Origin: Flavobacterium sp. SH_e
Lineage (GTDB): Bacteria > Bacteroidota > Bacteroidia > Flavobacteriales > Flavobacteriaceae
Reading direction: 5' to 3'
DNA: 64,000 nucleotides
Assembly (NCBI RefSeq): GCF_025717045.1
Contig: NZ_JAOVZN010000001.1
Location: forward strand, 62,001 to 126,000
Below, in pieces: positions 28,636 to 37,327 of this stretch (its first letter is position 1; each line of letters opens with the position of its first letter). Both the position numbers and the translations under genes were made by a program. The notes below the pieces were generated by a model. It did no database searches. It was given only the letters and a program-made list of their open reading frames with translations, and was not told where the DNA came from.

Positions 28636-28643
28636 TAATTTTG
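28636..28643 (+). promoter_or_regulatory. Candidate -7 element of the aldo/keto reductase gene
   Basis: TAATTTTG, a perfect TAnnTTTG match 33 bases before the ATG at 28677. No TTTG -33 element at the expected position, which would fit dependence on an activator such as the divergent AraC protein. Confidence 0.55.
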
Positions 28644-28676
28644 CCTCATCAATTTTAAACATAAAAAATCACAATC

Positions 28677-29663
28677 ATGGAATATAGAAAACTAGGCAAC
28701 TCAGAACTTGAATTATCAGCTATTACATACGGTGCATTTGCCATTGGTGGAACCATGTGGGGCGGTACAGAAAAGAAAGATTCAATCGAATCTGTTCAAG
28801 CTTCTATTGACCACGGAGTTACCACAATTGACACTGCTCCTTTTTACGGATTTGGTCTAAGCGAAGAAATGATCGGAGAAGCAATAAAACCTTACGATCG
28901 TTCTAAAGTTCAGCTACTTACAAAATTTGGTTTGGTTTGGGACGGAAGCAATAACGGAAAAGGCGATTTCTTTTTCGACGCTGATGACAACGGTAAAAAA
29001 GTTCCGATTTACAAATATTCATCAAAAGCAAACATAATTAAAGAAGTCGAAGAAAGCTTAAAACGTCTTCAGACTGATTATATCGATTTACTGCAAATTC
29101 ACTGGCCAGATTCAACAACTCCAATTTCCGAAACAATGGAAGCTGCTGAAAGCTTAATTCAACAAGGAAAAATCAGAGCTTTTGGAGTAAGCAATTATAA
29201 TGTAGCACAAATTCAAGAAGCACAGAAAACAATTCAAGTGGCTTCAAATCAAGTGGCATACAGCATGCTGAATCGCAAAATTGAGGAAGAACTAATTCCT
29301 TTCACAGTTGCAGAAAACATCGGAATCATCGCTTACAGCCCAATGGAAAGAGGTTTATTGACTGGGAAATATTTCACTGACAGCAAACTAAAAGAAAACG
29401 ACCATAGAAATGGTTATTTCAGCCAATTTGATCTTCAAAAAGTAAAAACTTTAGTTGAAGAATTAACTTCTTTAGCACTCGCAAAAGAAGCAAGTTTATC
29501 ACAATTAGTTTTACGCTGGACCTCTTTACAAAAAGGAATTTCAATTGTATTAGCTGGAGCTAGAAATGCAGAACAAGCCATTTCAAACGCCAAAACAATG
29601 GATTTCGATTTATCAGCTTCAGAATTGGAATTTATCAATCAGGCAATTGCTAAAATTAAATAA
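28677..29663 (+). CDS. Aldo/keto reductase
   Basis: NADPH-dependent aldehyde/ketone reductase of the AKR superfamily, 328 residues, cytoplasmic. Family features: start KLGNSELELSAITYG, catalytic Asp in TIDTAPFYGFGLSEEMIG, Tyr-containing active site FYG, Lys in QLLTKFG, the His in LLQIHWPDSTTPI, and the cofactor region IAYSPMERGLLTGKY and GISIVLAGARNAEQA. It follows the AraC regulator divergently and precedes a flavodoxin-type oxidoreductase, suggesting a small stress or redox operon. Confidence 0.92.
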   Translation: MEYRKLGNSELELSAITYGAFAIGGTMWGGTEKKDSIESVQASIDHGVTTIDTAPFYGFGLSEEMIGEAIKPYDRSKVQLLTKFGLVWDGSNNGKGDFFFDADDNGKKVPIYKYSSKANIIKEVEESLKRLQTDYIDLLQIHWPDSTTPISETMEAAESLIQQGKIRAFGVSNYNVAQIQEAQKTIQVASNQVAYSMLNRKIEEELIPFTVAENIGIIAYSPMERGLLTGKYFTDSKLKENDHRNGYFSQFDLQKVKTLVEELTSLALAKEASLSQLVLRWTSLQKGISIVLAGARNAEQAISNAKTMDFDLSASELEFINQAIAKIK

Positions 29664-29673
29664 TTCACTTTTT

Positions 29674-29739
29674 TAAACACATAGAAACAATATTCTTTAG
29701 TTGTGATCAAAGGCGTTTCACTCATGTAAATGCACATAG
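29674..29739. repeat. Intergenic repeat, family 2 (AAACACATAG type)
   Basis: TTAAACACATAGAAACA, then AAAGGCGTTTCACTCATG and AAATGCACATAG. The same words in the same order occur at 39981-40129 near nirD, so this is a dispersed element. Confidence 0.7.
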
Positions 29740-29750
29740 TCAACGCAATC

Positions 29751-29854
29751 TTGTCATTTCGACTGAAAGGAGAAATCACACTAGAAACTCTGCAAACTAA
29801 GTCGCCAATCTTTGGCGAGTAACGTGTGTGATTTATCGTTCCTCGAAATGACAA
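29751..29854. repeat. Intergenic inverted repeat, family 1
   Basis: 104 bases from TTGTCATTTCGACTGAAAGG to CCTCGAAATGACAA with a core containing CGCCAATCTTTGGCGA. The left outer arm carries the GACTGAAAGG variant and the right arm the CGTTCCTCG variant. Confidence 0.85.
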
Positions 29855-29903
29855 GCTTTGAGAGCTATGTATCAAAAAAATCTCAAACAATTAAATAATT
29901 AAA

Positions 29904-30509
29904 ATGAAAAAGATATTTATAATTAACGGCGGACAAAAATTCGCACATTCAGGAGGACAATTCAATAAAACCGTTCAGGATTGGACAGTTGAATATCTTT
30001 CTAAAAACAATGATTACGAAATAAAAACAACCCACATTGAAGACGAAATAGATCTTCAAAAAGAAGTAGAAAAATTTGTTTGGGCAGATTTAATTATCTA
30101 TCATACACCAGTTTGGTGGTTTCAAATTCCGAATCTTTTCAAAAAATATATCGATGACGTTTTCACGCAAGGACACAACAACGGAATCTATAAAAGTGAT
30201 GGAAGAAGTCGTGTAAATCCAGACATAAACTACGGAACTGGCGGACTTCTACACGGACGTAAATACATGCTTACTACAAGCTGGAACGCACCTGCAACAG
30301 CATTCACAATTCCGGGCGAATTCTTCGAAGAAACTTCTGTTGATGATGGCGTAATGTTTGGTTTTCACAAAATGAACAAATTCACAGGAATGGAACGCCT
30401 AGACGGATTTCATTTCCATGATGTAGAAAAAGGTGCTACACCAGAAAATATCATTATCTTTAAAGAGAATTACACGAAACATTTAGAGCAAACTTTTAAA
30501 AACTTATAA
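29904..30509 (+). CDS. NAD(P)H-dependent oxidoreductase, MdaB-like flavodoxin-fold
   Basis: A 201-residue flavoprotein, probably an FMN- or FAD-dependent quinone reductase. The features are the flavodoxin-fold start KKIFIINGGQKFAHSGGQFN, IIYHTPVWWFQIPNLFKKYIDDVFT for the flavin site, and GTGGLLHGRKYMLTTSWNAPATAFT near the dimer interface. It is 2 bases upstream of the ABM-domain gene, an arrangement often seen for MdaB/YgiN quinone redox pairs, which supports a role in quinone detoxification. Confidence 0.9.
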   Translation: MKKIFIINGGQKFAHSGGQFNKTVQDWTVEYLSKNNDYEIKTTHIEDEIDLQKEVEKFVWADLIIYHTPVWWFQIPNLFKKYIDDVFTQGHNNGIYKSDGRSRVNPDINYGTGGLLHGRKYMLTTSWNAPATAFTIPGEFFEETSVDDGVMFGFHKMNKFTGMERLDGFHFHDVEKGATPENIIIFKENYTKHLEQTFKNL

Positions 30510-30511
30510 TT

Positions 30512-30790
30512 ATGATTTCTATTACAGCAATTTTAAAAAGTAAACCAGAACATTTAATTGAAGTTCAAAGCCTGCTAACACATCTAGTAACCGAGACTAG
30601 AAAAGAAGCTGCTTGTATTCGTTACGATTTACACACTTCAGAAAATGTTTTTATTCTTTGGGAAGAATGGAAAGATCAACCTGGTTTAGATTTACATAAC
30701 AACCAATCTTACTTAAAAGATTTTATCAAAAAAACCGAGACTCTAGTTTCAAGTCCAATTCAAGTTTACAAAACTGCTCAGATTTTATAA
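30512..30790 (+). CDS. Putative quinol monooxygenase (antibiotic biosynthesis monooxygenase domain)
   Basis: A 92-residue ABM (YgiN-like) dimeric alpha/beta barrel protein. Typical segments are ILKSKPEHLIEVQSLLTHLVTETRKEAACIRYDLHTS and FILWEEWKDQPGLDLHNN. In E. coli YgiN oxidises quinols produced by MdaB; the 2-base spacing to the flavoprotein upstream suggests the same pairing here. Confidence 0.85.
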   Translation: MISITAILKSKPEHLIEVQSLLTHLVTETRKEAACIRYDLHTSENVFILWEEWKDQPGLDLHNNQSYLKDFIKKTETLVSSPIQVYKTAQIL

Positions 30791-30794
30791 GTTG

Positions 30795-30879
30795 TTTGCC
30801 ACGAATTACACAAATCTTAGCGAATTCTTTTTTATTTAGAATATAAAATTAGTGCAATTCGTGTAATTTGTGGCGAAAA
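30795..30879. repeat. Intergenic inverted repeat, family 4 (GCCACGAATTACAC type)
   Basis: Arms TTTGCCACGAATTACACAA and TCGTGTAATTTGTGGCGAAA, with an AT-rich loop. It lies between the ABM and DUF3291 genes. Confidence 0.75.
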
Positions 30880-30915
30880 AATAATCCTACATATTATTCA
30901 GAAACATAAACCTTT

Positions 30916-31395
30916 ATGAGTCATTATCATCTTGCCGAAATTAATATTGCCAAAATGAAAGGCGTCGATATCAACGACCCAATAATGAAAGAATTTGTAG
31001 ATAATTTAGATGCTGTAAACACTTTAGCCGAAGAAAGCGAAGGTTTTGTTTGGAGATTAAAAGACGAAACTGACAGTTACAATGCCAAAAGTCTGAATCC
31101 GTACAATGATGAGCAAATTATAATTAATGTATCGGTTTGGGAAAGCATTGAAACTTTAGAGCATTATATGTACAAAACTTTTCACAGCGAATTTTTAAGA
31201 CGCCGAAAAGAATGGTTTCAAAAATTCGGAAAAGCGCATACAGCCATGTGGTGGATTCCAAAAGGAGAAATTCCAACTATGGAAGAAGCCGTAGAAAAGT
31301 TAGATTATCTACAGAGAAACGGCCCTTCAGAATTAGTTTTCGATCTTAGAAACAAATATCAAGCACCAAATAAAAACAAAACAACAGCGAAATAA
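30916..31395 (+). CDS. DUF3291 domain protein
   Basis: A 159-residue soluble protein. The domain begins HLAEINIAKMKGVDINDPIMKEFVDNLDAVNTLAEESEGFVWRL and ends WWIPKGEIPTMEEAVEKLDYLQRNGPSELVF, typical of DUF3291. Dimeric ferredoxin-like folds of this sort resemble ABM monooxygenases. It may belong with the preceding quinone-redox genes, but a repeat separates them. Its stop codon is inside the terminator stem. Confidence 0.85.
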   Translation: MSHYHLAEINIAKMKGVDINDPIMKEFVDNLDAVNTLAEESEGFVWRLKDETDSYNAKSLNPYNDEQIIINVSVWESIETLEHYMYKTFHSEFLRRRKEWFQKFGKAHTAMWWIPKGEIPTMEEAVEKLDYLQRNGPSELVFDLRNKYQAPNKNKTTAK

Positions 31396-31419
31396 AGAAT
31401 TTTATTTCGCTGTTGTTTT
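31378..31419 (+). terminator. Terminator overlapping the end of the DUF3291 gene
   Basis: Perfect 19-base arms (left AAAACAACAGCGAAATAAA) around a four-base spacer GAAT. The left arm includes the last codons and the TAA stop. It faces the end of the convergent dipeptidase gene and could act for both. Confidence 0.85.
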
Positions 31420-31442
31420 GTTTACAAATAATCTTTGACAGA

Positions 31443-32663
31443 TTAAGATCTTTTCGTCGCAATATCAAATATTCGACAATAATTTCCACCGCCGATTTTA
31501 GCAATCTCTTCTTCTTTAAAACCTGCCTTCAGTAAAGATTCAACAACGGTATAATAAAATCCCTGCTTCTCAATTCCCCAAGACTGATTAGTTCCTTGAG
31601 GCCCTTGCTTTTTGTTATCATTTTGCCCTTTTTGATCGTTTTGCTTTTTAGGTTCTTCCTTTTTATCTTCTGGCTTTTTATTATCTCCTTGTCCCCATCC
31701 TTTATCATTTGGAGAACGATAAGCTGGAGTCAATTTAGTATCAGTTCCAATGCAAACATGATCGACGCCAACTACGTCAACCATAGCTTTAATATTATCT
31801 GCAAATTCAGCTGGTGAATCAGCAAGATGTGTCCAAACCCCAATTACACTACCATGATCTGCTACAATTTTAGCCTGCTCTTTGCTTATAAGTCTTGGCA
31901 TCATCATCTTTGCCATTCCTTCATTTGCACCAAGACGGGTATTTAAACCTGTGTGCGAAACTAAAACAGGTTTTTTAGCAATTTTTAAAGCTCCGTTTAC
32001 CGTATTATCATCGCAATGCGATAAATCGACTAAAATACCTAGTCTTTCACATTCCTTAATTGTTTCAACGCCAAAAGAAGTAAGTCCGCCCCATTGAGGC
32101 GTTTTTGTAAAAATATCACCTAACGGAACAGAAGCATCATTGTCATGAAGCAATCCTAGATGTCTTAAACCTCTATCATAAGCAATCTGCAAACGCTCAA
32201 TTTTGCCTTCTAGAAAATGTCCTCCCTCTACAGATTGAATTACTATAGGCTTTTTATTCTTATGAGCCCATTCTAAATCAGTATAATCAAGAGCACGTTT
32301 CATATCATTTGCAATCAATATTTCGTCCATAGCGGTTAATCCGTTTAGAAATCTTTCGTAAGCATCTCCAGGATTAATTAATTTCTGATAATCAACGGCA
32401 AAAGTCATGCAAATTGCAGATAAACCAGATTTCTTTATTTCACCAAACAAATCAACTTTTGGACCCGGCAGTTCTGATTTTATCAAAGGAACATCAATGT
32501 GATTGTGTGTATCGATTCCGAATGTTCTTGCAACAATAGCAGCAATCCTTGGATCTTGCTCAATTGCAGCCCAAGACAAAAGCGGATTTAACATTAAAGC
32601 TGCTCCCGCTCCACCCATTGTAAACAGAAAACCTCTGCGATTCCATTGTTGATTATTGCTCAT
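31443..32663 (-). CDS. Membrane dipeptidase (peptidase M19), secreted
   Basis: A 406-residue zinc dipeptidase. The N-terminus has a twin-Arg-like signal (NRRGFLFTMGGAGAALML), so it probably leaves the cytoplasm by Tat or Sec. M19 motifs: DTHNHID (metal ligands), VEGGHFLEG, DLSHCDD, KPVLVSHTGLN and DHVCIGTDTK. A low-complexity insert of about 35 residues (around 335-370), rich in K, Q, D, N and P, lies between the TPAYRSPNDKGWGQGD loop and the GIEKQGFYYTVV segment. It cleaves dipeptides, possibly in peptidoglycan turnover; substrate unknown. Confidence 0.9.
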   Translation of the reverse strand: MSNNQQWNRRGFLFTMGGAGAALMLNPLLSWAAIEQDPRIAAIVARTFGIDTHNHIDVPLIKSELPGPKVDLFGEIKKSGLSAICMTFAVDYQKLINPGDAYERFLNGLTAMDEILIANDMKRALDYTDLEWAHKNKKPIVIQSVEGGHFLEGKIERLQIAYDRGLRHLGLLHDNDASVPLGDIFTKTPQWGGLTSFGVETIKECERLGILVDLSHCDDNTVNGALKIAKKPVLVSHTGLNTRLGANEGMAKMMMPRLISKEQAKIVADHGSVIGVWTHLADSPAEFADNIKAMVDVVGVDHVCIGTDTKLTPAYRSPNDKGWGQGDNKKPEDKKEEPKKQNDQKGQNDNKKQGPQGTNQSWGIEKQGFYYTVVESLLKAGFKEEEIAKIGGGNYCRIFDIATKRS

Positions 32664-32797
32664 TTTAAATATTTAAGTTGTGAAATAAAAATAAAACTTG
32701 ATTACACAAAAAAACACTTTTTTTCAATTCGCCAATCAATTATTATACAGACAGAAACATAGAACCGACCAAAAACAAAAATCAAACGATTAAACTT

Positions 32798-33505
32798 TTA
32801 TTTAATTCCTCCAAAAGCTCCAAAGCACATATTTTTATGTAAAATTTCAACTTTTGAAAAGCCTACTTTTTTCATCAAATCCAATTGATAATTCATAGAT
32901 CTTGGCGAATCTTCTTTTTCGATATAATCTAAAACTTTCTGGCGGTACTCTGTCCCTCCGATTCCTTCCAAATATTCTCCGTAACGTTGCCAAGTATATT
33001 TATTCAACAATTCTGTATCTTGCGTGATTAAATCTGAAATCATCAAACATCCGCCTGGTTTCAATAATTTAAATAATTTAGCGAAAGTCGTTTCCCAATC
33101 GTTATCATCTCTCAAATGATGCAAAACCGCACCCGCCAAAATAATATCAAAACTATTTTCTTCTAAATCTACTTCACGAATATCGCCTTGTTTTATCTTA
33201 ACATTTCCTTTCGTTTCTGCCGAAACTCTTTCAAAAGCACGATCTAACATTGGCAAACTCAAATCTACCAAAGTGCAATTTAAATTTGGCACTTTAGATA
33301 ACATCATTAAAGTATAATTTCCGGCTCCACAACCAACATCTAAAATGTTTTTAGCATTCGGAACAATTCGTTTTGAAGCTTCGGTTATTAATTCTAAAGA
33401 AATAGTAGCGTCAATTGTTGCCACTTGTCCTGTTTCTAAGTTTGAAAATCGTTCCACATCATTGTCAAATCGTTCTTTGATTTCTGCAATAGTTGATTTT
33501 TTCAT
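32798..33505 (-). CDS. Class I SAM-dependent methyltransferase
   Basis: 235 residues. SAM-binding motif NILDVGCGAGNYTLMML (about 67-83), motif II CTLVDLSLPMLDRA, and the VLHHLRDDNDWE post-I region. The substrate is unknown, but it resembles small-molecule methyltransferases. It is divergent from a LysR regulator across a 302-base gap, which may control it. It starts MKKSTIAEIKERFDNDVERF. Confidence 0.85.
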   Translation of the reverse strand: MKKSTIAEIKERFDNDVERFSNLETGQVATIDATISLELITEASKRIVPNAKNILDVGCGAGNYTLMMLSKVPNLNCTLVDLSLPMLDRAFERVSAETKGNVKIKQGDIREVDLEENSFDIILAGAVLHHLRDDNDWETTFAKLFKLLKPGGCLMISDLITQDTELLNKYTWQRYGEYLEGIGGTEYRQKVLDYIEKEDSPRSMNYQLDLMKKVGFSKVEILHKNMCFGAFGGIK

Positions 33506-33522
33506 GGTTTTTGTTTTTTAAT

Positions 33523-33642
33523 CTCTCGCAGATGAAGCAGATTGAGCTAATCTTTTTTGCTATTATATGATTGGGATATTATTATGATTAAGATGATCTA
33601 TCTAAAATTAATAATCTGCTTTATCTGCTAAATCTGCGAGAG
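33523..33642. repeat. Intergenic inverted repeat, family 3
   Basis: Outer arms CTCTCGCAGAT (33523-33533) and ATCTGCGAGAG (33632-33642) with internal AGCAGATT and AATCTGCT also paired. The centre is AT-rich. Lies in the gap between the methyltransferase and LysR genes. Confidence 0.8.
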
Positions 33643-33791
33643 ACTTATTTTGTTTTAAAAAGTTATAAGTTTTTTGTTATTGGTTATTCGTTACAACTCT
33701 CACTTTTAACGTTTCACTTCTAACATTTAACTTAAAATCAAAACTATTCCTTTCGTAAATACTTTAAAAATACTATTTTTATCAATTAATA

Positions 33792-33806
33792 ATACTTTTA
33801 AAGTAT
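33792..33806 (+). promoter_or_regulatory. Perfect palindrome overlapping the LysR leader (candidate operator)
   Basis: ATACTTTTAAAGTAT, 7-base arms around a single T, ending one base before the ATG of the lysR-type gene. It covers the ribosome-binding region, so bound protein or structure there would repress. A related ATACTTTAAAAATACT lies about 25 bases upstream. Confidence 0.5.
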
Positions 33807-33807
33807 C

Positions 33808-34695
33808 ATGGAATTACGTCACTTAAAATATTTTTTGGCTGTAGCCGAAGAACTGAACTTTACCAAAGCTTCAGAGAAACTCTTTATTTCACAACCGCCA
33901 TTAAGTCGGCAAATAGCTGAATTGGAAGAAGAACTTCAAGCAAAACTTTTCATCAGAAACAATAAAAAAGTAGAATTGACCGAAGCCGGAAAATACTTTA
34001 AAGAAGAAGTAATAACAGTTTTTCAGAATCTGGAACGTATTTCTGTGAAAACCAAAAAGATTGCAGAGAACGTTTCGGGTGAATTCAGAATCGCGTATAT
34101 CAGTTCAATATATTCTGCTGTAATTTCAGATTTGATAAAACATCTGAAAGCACAATTTCCATACGTAAATTTCAAATTATTTGAGGTTTCTACCACCAAG
34201 CAAATCGATGCTTTAGAACAAGGAAAAATCGAAATGGGAATTATCAGATCACCCATTCATTCTCCTAAAATAAAATCACATTTATGGTTTAAAGATGGAT
34301 TTTCATTGGTTTACAACAAAAAAACAGTTCAGATAAAATCAGAAAATGAAATCACAAATTTGAAAGACGAAACATTTGTGTTTTTCAATAAAGATTACGC
34401 ACCGCATTATCATGAAGTTTTACTAGAACTTTGCGCTTTTTATGGCTTTACGCCGAAGATTATTCATGAAGCGAATAACATCAACTCGATTGTGCAATTA
34501 GTCAAAAACGGATTGGGAATTTCGATTGTTCCTTCGAATATTGCAAAAAACAATCAGGATTCAGAGATTGGTTTTATTGAATTGAAAAAAGTGAATCTTT
34601 TCACAAATGTCTCCATAATAATTTCAAAAGATGATCTTTCTGAAATTACGCAATCTGCTGTTGAGTTTTTGTTGAAGAAAATTGGTTCACGCTGA
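33808..34695 (+). CDS. LysR-family transcriptional regulator
   Basis: 295 residues. N-terminal winged HTH (MELRHLKYFLAVAEELNFTKASEKLFISQPPLSRQIAELEEEL) and a C-terminal periplasmic-binding-type effector domain (ISKDDL at the end, YAPHYHEVLLE in the middle). The start at 33808 gives the canonical LysR terminus. It is divergent from the methyltransferase. The effector is unknown. Confidence 0.92.
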   Translation: MELRHLKYFLAVAEELNFTKASEKLFISQPPLSRQIAELEEELQAKLFIRNNKKVELTEAGKYFKEEVITVFQNLERISVKTKKIAENVSGEFRIAYISSIYSAVISDLIKHLKAQFPYVNFKLFEVSTTKQIDALEQGKIEMGIIRSPIHSPKIKSHLWFKDGFSLVYNKKTVQIKSENEITNLKDETFVFFNKDYAPHYHEVLLELCAFYGFTPKIIHEANNINSIVQLVKNGLGISIVPSNIAKNNQDSEIGFIELKKVNLFTNVSIIISKDDLSEITQSAVEFLLKKIGSR

Positions 34696-34720
34696 AAATA
34701 ATTTTAAGTTTATTCATGCA

Positions 34721-34830
34721 TTTTGTCATTTCGACTGAAAGGAGAAATCACACTCGGGATTCGACAAAGATTGGCGACATTCTGTGTGGAGTTTCCAGTG
34801 TGATTTCTCCTTTCAGTCGAAATGACAAAA
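34721..34830. repeat. Intergenic inverted repeat, family 1 (near-perfect copy)
   Basis: 110 bases with perfect outer arms of about 34 bases; the left arm starts TTTTGTCATTTCGACTGAAA and the right arm is its reverse complement, ending TTTCAGTCGAAATGACAAAA. The core contains GACAAAGATTGGCGACATTC. This is the most symmetrical copy in the window. Confidence 0.92.
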
Positions 34831-34840
34831 ATTAGAAAAA

Positions 34841-34900
34841 TCCTTTTTAATCATTATAATCTGTGGCAAAAAAACTTTGCGTCTTAGCGCCTTCGTGGCC
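34841..34900. repeat. Intergenic repeat, family 3 (AATCTGTGGCAAA type)
   Basis: Contains TTTTTAATCATTATAATCTGTGGCAAAA, then CTTTGCGTCTTAGCGCCTTCGTGGCC, words found also in the repeats near 40801 and 62641. Confidence 0.6.
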
Positions 34901-35004
34901 ATAATAAAAATTCGTTACAATTTAGTACAGAAATCCATATTATAAAAAGAGAACTTTTAAATATCTTAGCAAATTCAAATTCTACAATAAAATTTCAATA
35001 TAAA

Positions 35005-36291
35005 ATGGCCGAGCAATCTTCAATTCAGTGTCCAAACTGCGGAACTCCTATCGACGTAAATGATGTTTTAAAACATCAATTGGAAGACAGCATCCGTAAA
35101 GAATTTCAACAAAAGGCTACTATTCAAAATAAAGAATTAGAGCTTAAAAATGAACAATTGGATAAAGCCAAAGCCGAATTTGAAGCGAAGAAAAAACAGG
35201 AAAATGAACTTTTTGCTGAACGTTTAGAACGCGAGAAAAAAACAGCCGAAAAAGAAATTTCAGAAAAACTAAAAGCAAAACTTGAAGAGGAAAACAAAGA
35301 TCGTTTGTTATTGATGGAAAAAGAACTCTCTGAAAAATCTGAAAAAATCAGAGAATTAAATAAAATGGAAGGTGAAATCGCCAAATTACAGCGCGAAAAA
35401 CTGGAAATGAAAGATGCCATTCAAGCAGAAGCCGAAAAGCAGTTAAACGCGCAATTGGCTTTGGAACGAGAAAAAATCAGAAAACAGGAAGACGATAAAA
35501 ACGAGCTGAAATTCAAAGAACTTCAGAAACAGCTGGAAGAACAAAAAAAGCTGACGGAAGAAATGAAACGTAAGCAAGAACAAGGTTCGATGCAATTGCA
35601 AGGCGAAGTAATGGAATTAGCGATTGAAGAATGGCTGGCCAATAACTTCCCTCTTGACAGTATTGACGAAGTTAAAAAAGGTGCCAATGGCGCTGATTGT
35701 CTTCAAGTTGTAAATACAAGAGAACATCAAAACTGCGGTTCGATTTATTACGAAAGTAAAAGAACTAAAGCATTTCAACCTTCTTGGATTGAGAAATTCA
35801 AAAACGATATTCGTACCAAAAGAGCGAATATTGGAGTTTTGGTTACCGAAGTAATGCCAAATGGAATGGACCGTATGGGAATGCGCGATGGAATCTGGAT
35901 TTGTACTTATGAAGAATTTAAAGGTTTAAGCGCTGTGTTGCGTCAATCTCTAATTCAAATTAATCAAGCGGTTCAGGCTCAGGAAAACAAAGGCGATAAA
36001 ATGTCTATGTTATATGATTTCCTAACAAGCAATGAGTTCCGTTTACAGATTGAAGGAATTGTAGAAGGTTTCACGCAAATGCAAAGCGATCTTGATTCTG
36101 AAAAAAGAGCGATGCAGAGAATCTGGAAACAGCGCGAAAAACAAATCGAAAAAGTAGTTCATAATACTTTAGGAATGTACGGTTCAATTCGTGGAATTGC
36201 TGGAAATGCGGTTCAAAGTGTTAAAGCCCTAGAATTAGATTTTATTGAAGAAGAACCAGAGGATGAAGAACCTAAGGAATTGTTTGAATAA
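35005..36291 (+). CDS. DUF2130 coiled-coil protein
   Basis: 428 residues. It opens with a possible zinc ribbon (SIQCPNCGTPIDVNDVL, CxxC). A long coiled coil rich in E, K, Q covers about residues 30-200. The DUF2130 domain follows (about 205-370: EEWLANNFPLDSIDEVKKGANGADCLQ, YYESKRTKAFQPSWIEKFKNDIRTK, then IGVLVTEVMPNGMDRMGMRDGIWIC). This domain resembles PD-(D/E)xK nucleases, with E/K residues in YYESKRTK. The function is unproven; a DNA-linked role is an inference from the fold. Confidence 0.85.
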   Translation: MAEQSSIQCPNCGTPIDVNDVLKHQLEDSIRKEFQQKATIQNKELELKNEQLDKAKAEFEAKKKQENELFAERLEREKKTAEKEISEKLKAKLEEENKDRLLLMEKELSEKSEKIRELNKMEGEIAKLQREKLEMKDAIQAEAEKQLNAQLALEREKIRKQEDDKNELKFKELQKQLEEQKKLTEEMKRKQEQGSMQLQGEVMELAIEEWLANNFPLDSIDEVKKGANGADCLQVVNTREHQNCGSIYYESKRTKAFQPSWIEKFKNDIRTKRANIGVLVTEVMPNGMDRMGMRDGIWICTYEEFKGLSAVLRQSLIQINQAVQAQENKGDKMSMLYDFLTSNEFRLQIEGIVEGFTQMQSDLDSEKRAMQRIWKQREKQIEKVVHNTLGMYGSIRGIAGNAVQSVKALELDFIEEEPEDEEPKELFE

Positions 36292-36302
36292 AACTAAAAA
36301 AA

Positions 36303-36400
36303 CTCTCGCAGATTTTACAGATTAGGTAGAAAAAAATCCATCTAATCTGTAGAATATTTGGCCGTAAAAAATATCAGCTCAATCTGCAAAATTTGCGGGA
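36303..36400. repeat. Intergenic inverted repeat, family 3
   Basis: Left part CTCTCGCAGATTTTACAGATT, right part AATCTGCAAAATTTGCGGG, roughly reverse complementary. Sits between the convergent DUF2130 and META genes. Confidence 0.7.
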
Positions 36401-36412
36401 AAACAATAATAA

Positions 36413-37186
36413 TCAATCCACTTTCTTAAAAACAGCCAATTTATTCGAAGGATTCGACAAAGTCAATTGATTATTTCCAATAGAATATGTTGTTGTGCTT
36501 TGCAAAGCTTTCAAAAATTCTCCTTCTTTATTTCCTTGTGGGCAAGCCATTAATGTTGAAATTACCTTTGTGAAACGTAAAACATCTTTTTCAAAAAAGA
36601 TTTGTCCCGTTATCGAATTACAGCCACCAAAACCAGAGAATCTATTTTCTGTTGAATTAATTTCGAGTCTCGGAAATTCCTTTTGAAAATCGGTTGCAAA
36701 AACTTTATATCCATTTAATTCTTCTAAAACCCAAATATCATGAAGTCGATAATCGGTAAGATATTTTCCGCATCCGCTTAATTTCTTCGCTTCTAATTCT
36801 GAATTATTTCTAATTTCGACTTTTACACTATAAGGAGAAATCGCACCAGACATAGAATCTTGACAATCCAATTGCTGAATGGTAATTGTTGCCGAAGTAT
36901 TTTCATTAGTTACTTGATACATTTTCACATTGGCATCCATTGCTCTAATTGCATCAACAGCTGGAAAAGTGATTTTTTCCTTTCCAGGAATTAATGATGT
37001 AAAAACGATTTCTTCATTTCCTATTTTGATTCCCCAAAACGGTTCGTTTCCTGTTGCTTTAAAATAATATTTTAAATCTTCCTCTGTAGAACTAGTCGAA
37101 ATATTTCCATCAGCTGTTTTATTTGCCACTGTCTTACAGCTTATCATTAAAATTGATAACAATAATATTGAAAGTATTTTTTTCAT
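36413..37186 (-). CDS. META domain lipoprotein
   Basis: 257 residues with a lipobox in SILMISC (Cys about 17). The first part (about 40-140) is a COG3650-type domain (FKATGNEPFWGIKIGNEEIVF, with ATITIQQLDCQDSMSGAISPYSVKVEIRN). The C-terminal part (about 150-257) is a META/HslJ domain (WVLEELNGYK, FSGFGGCNSITGQIFFEKDVLRF, STLMACPQ). It is probably anchored in the envelope facing the periplasm. Function unknown; META proteins are often stress-related. Confidence 0.88.
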   Translation of the reverse strand: MKKILSILLLSILMISCKTVANKTADGNISTSSTEEDLKYYFKATGNEPFWGIKIGNEEIVFTSLIPGKEKITFPAVDAIRAMDANVKMYQVTNENTSATITIQQLDCQDSMSGAISPYSVKVEIRNNSELEAKKLSGCGKYLTDYRLHDIWVLEELNGYKVFATDFQKEFPRLEINSTENRFSGFGGCNSITGQIFFEKDVLRFTKVISTLMACPQGNKEGEFLKALQSTTTYSIGNNQLTLSNPSNKLAVFKKVD

Positions 37187-37327
37187 GAGATTTTGGTTTA
37201 AGAAAGCGCTTCTTTTTCAAAACACCTATAAAATTCTTACGAATTTACGACATTTTTTTGAAACGCTTATTTAGAATGCTTTCAAATTTAAAAAAACTAA
37301 ATAGGCAAAAAATCATTCAAAATCCGC

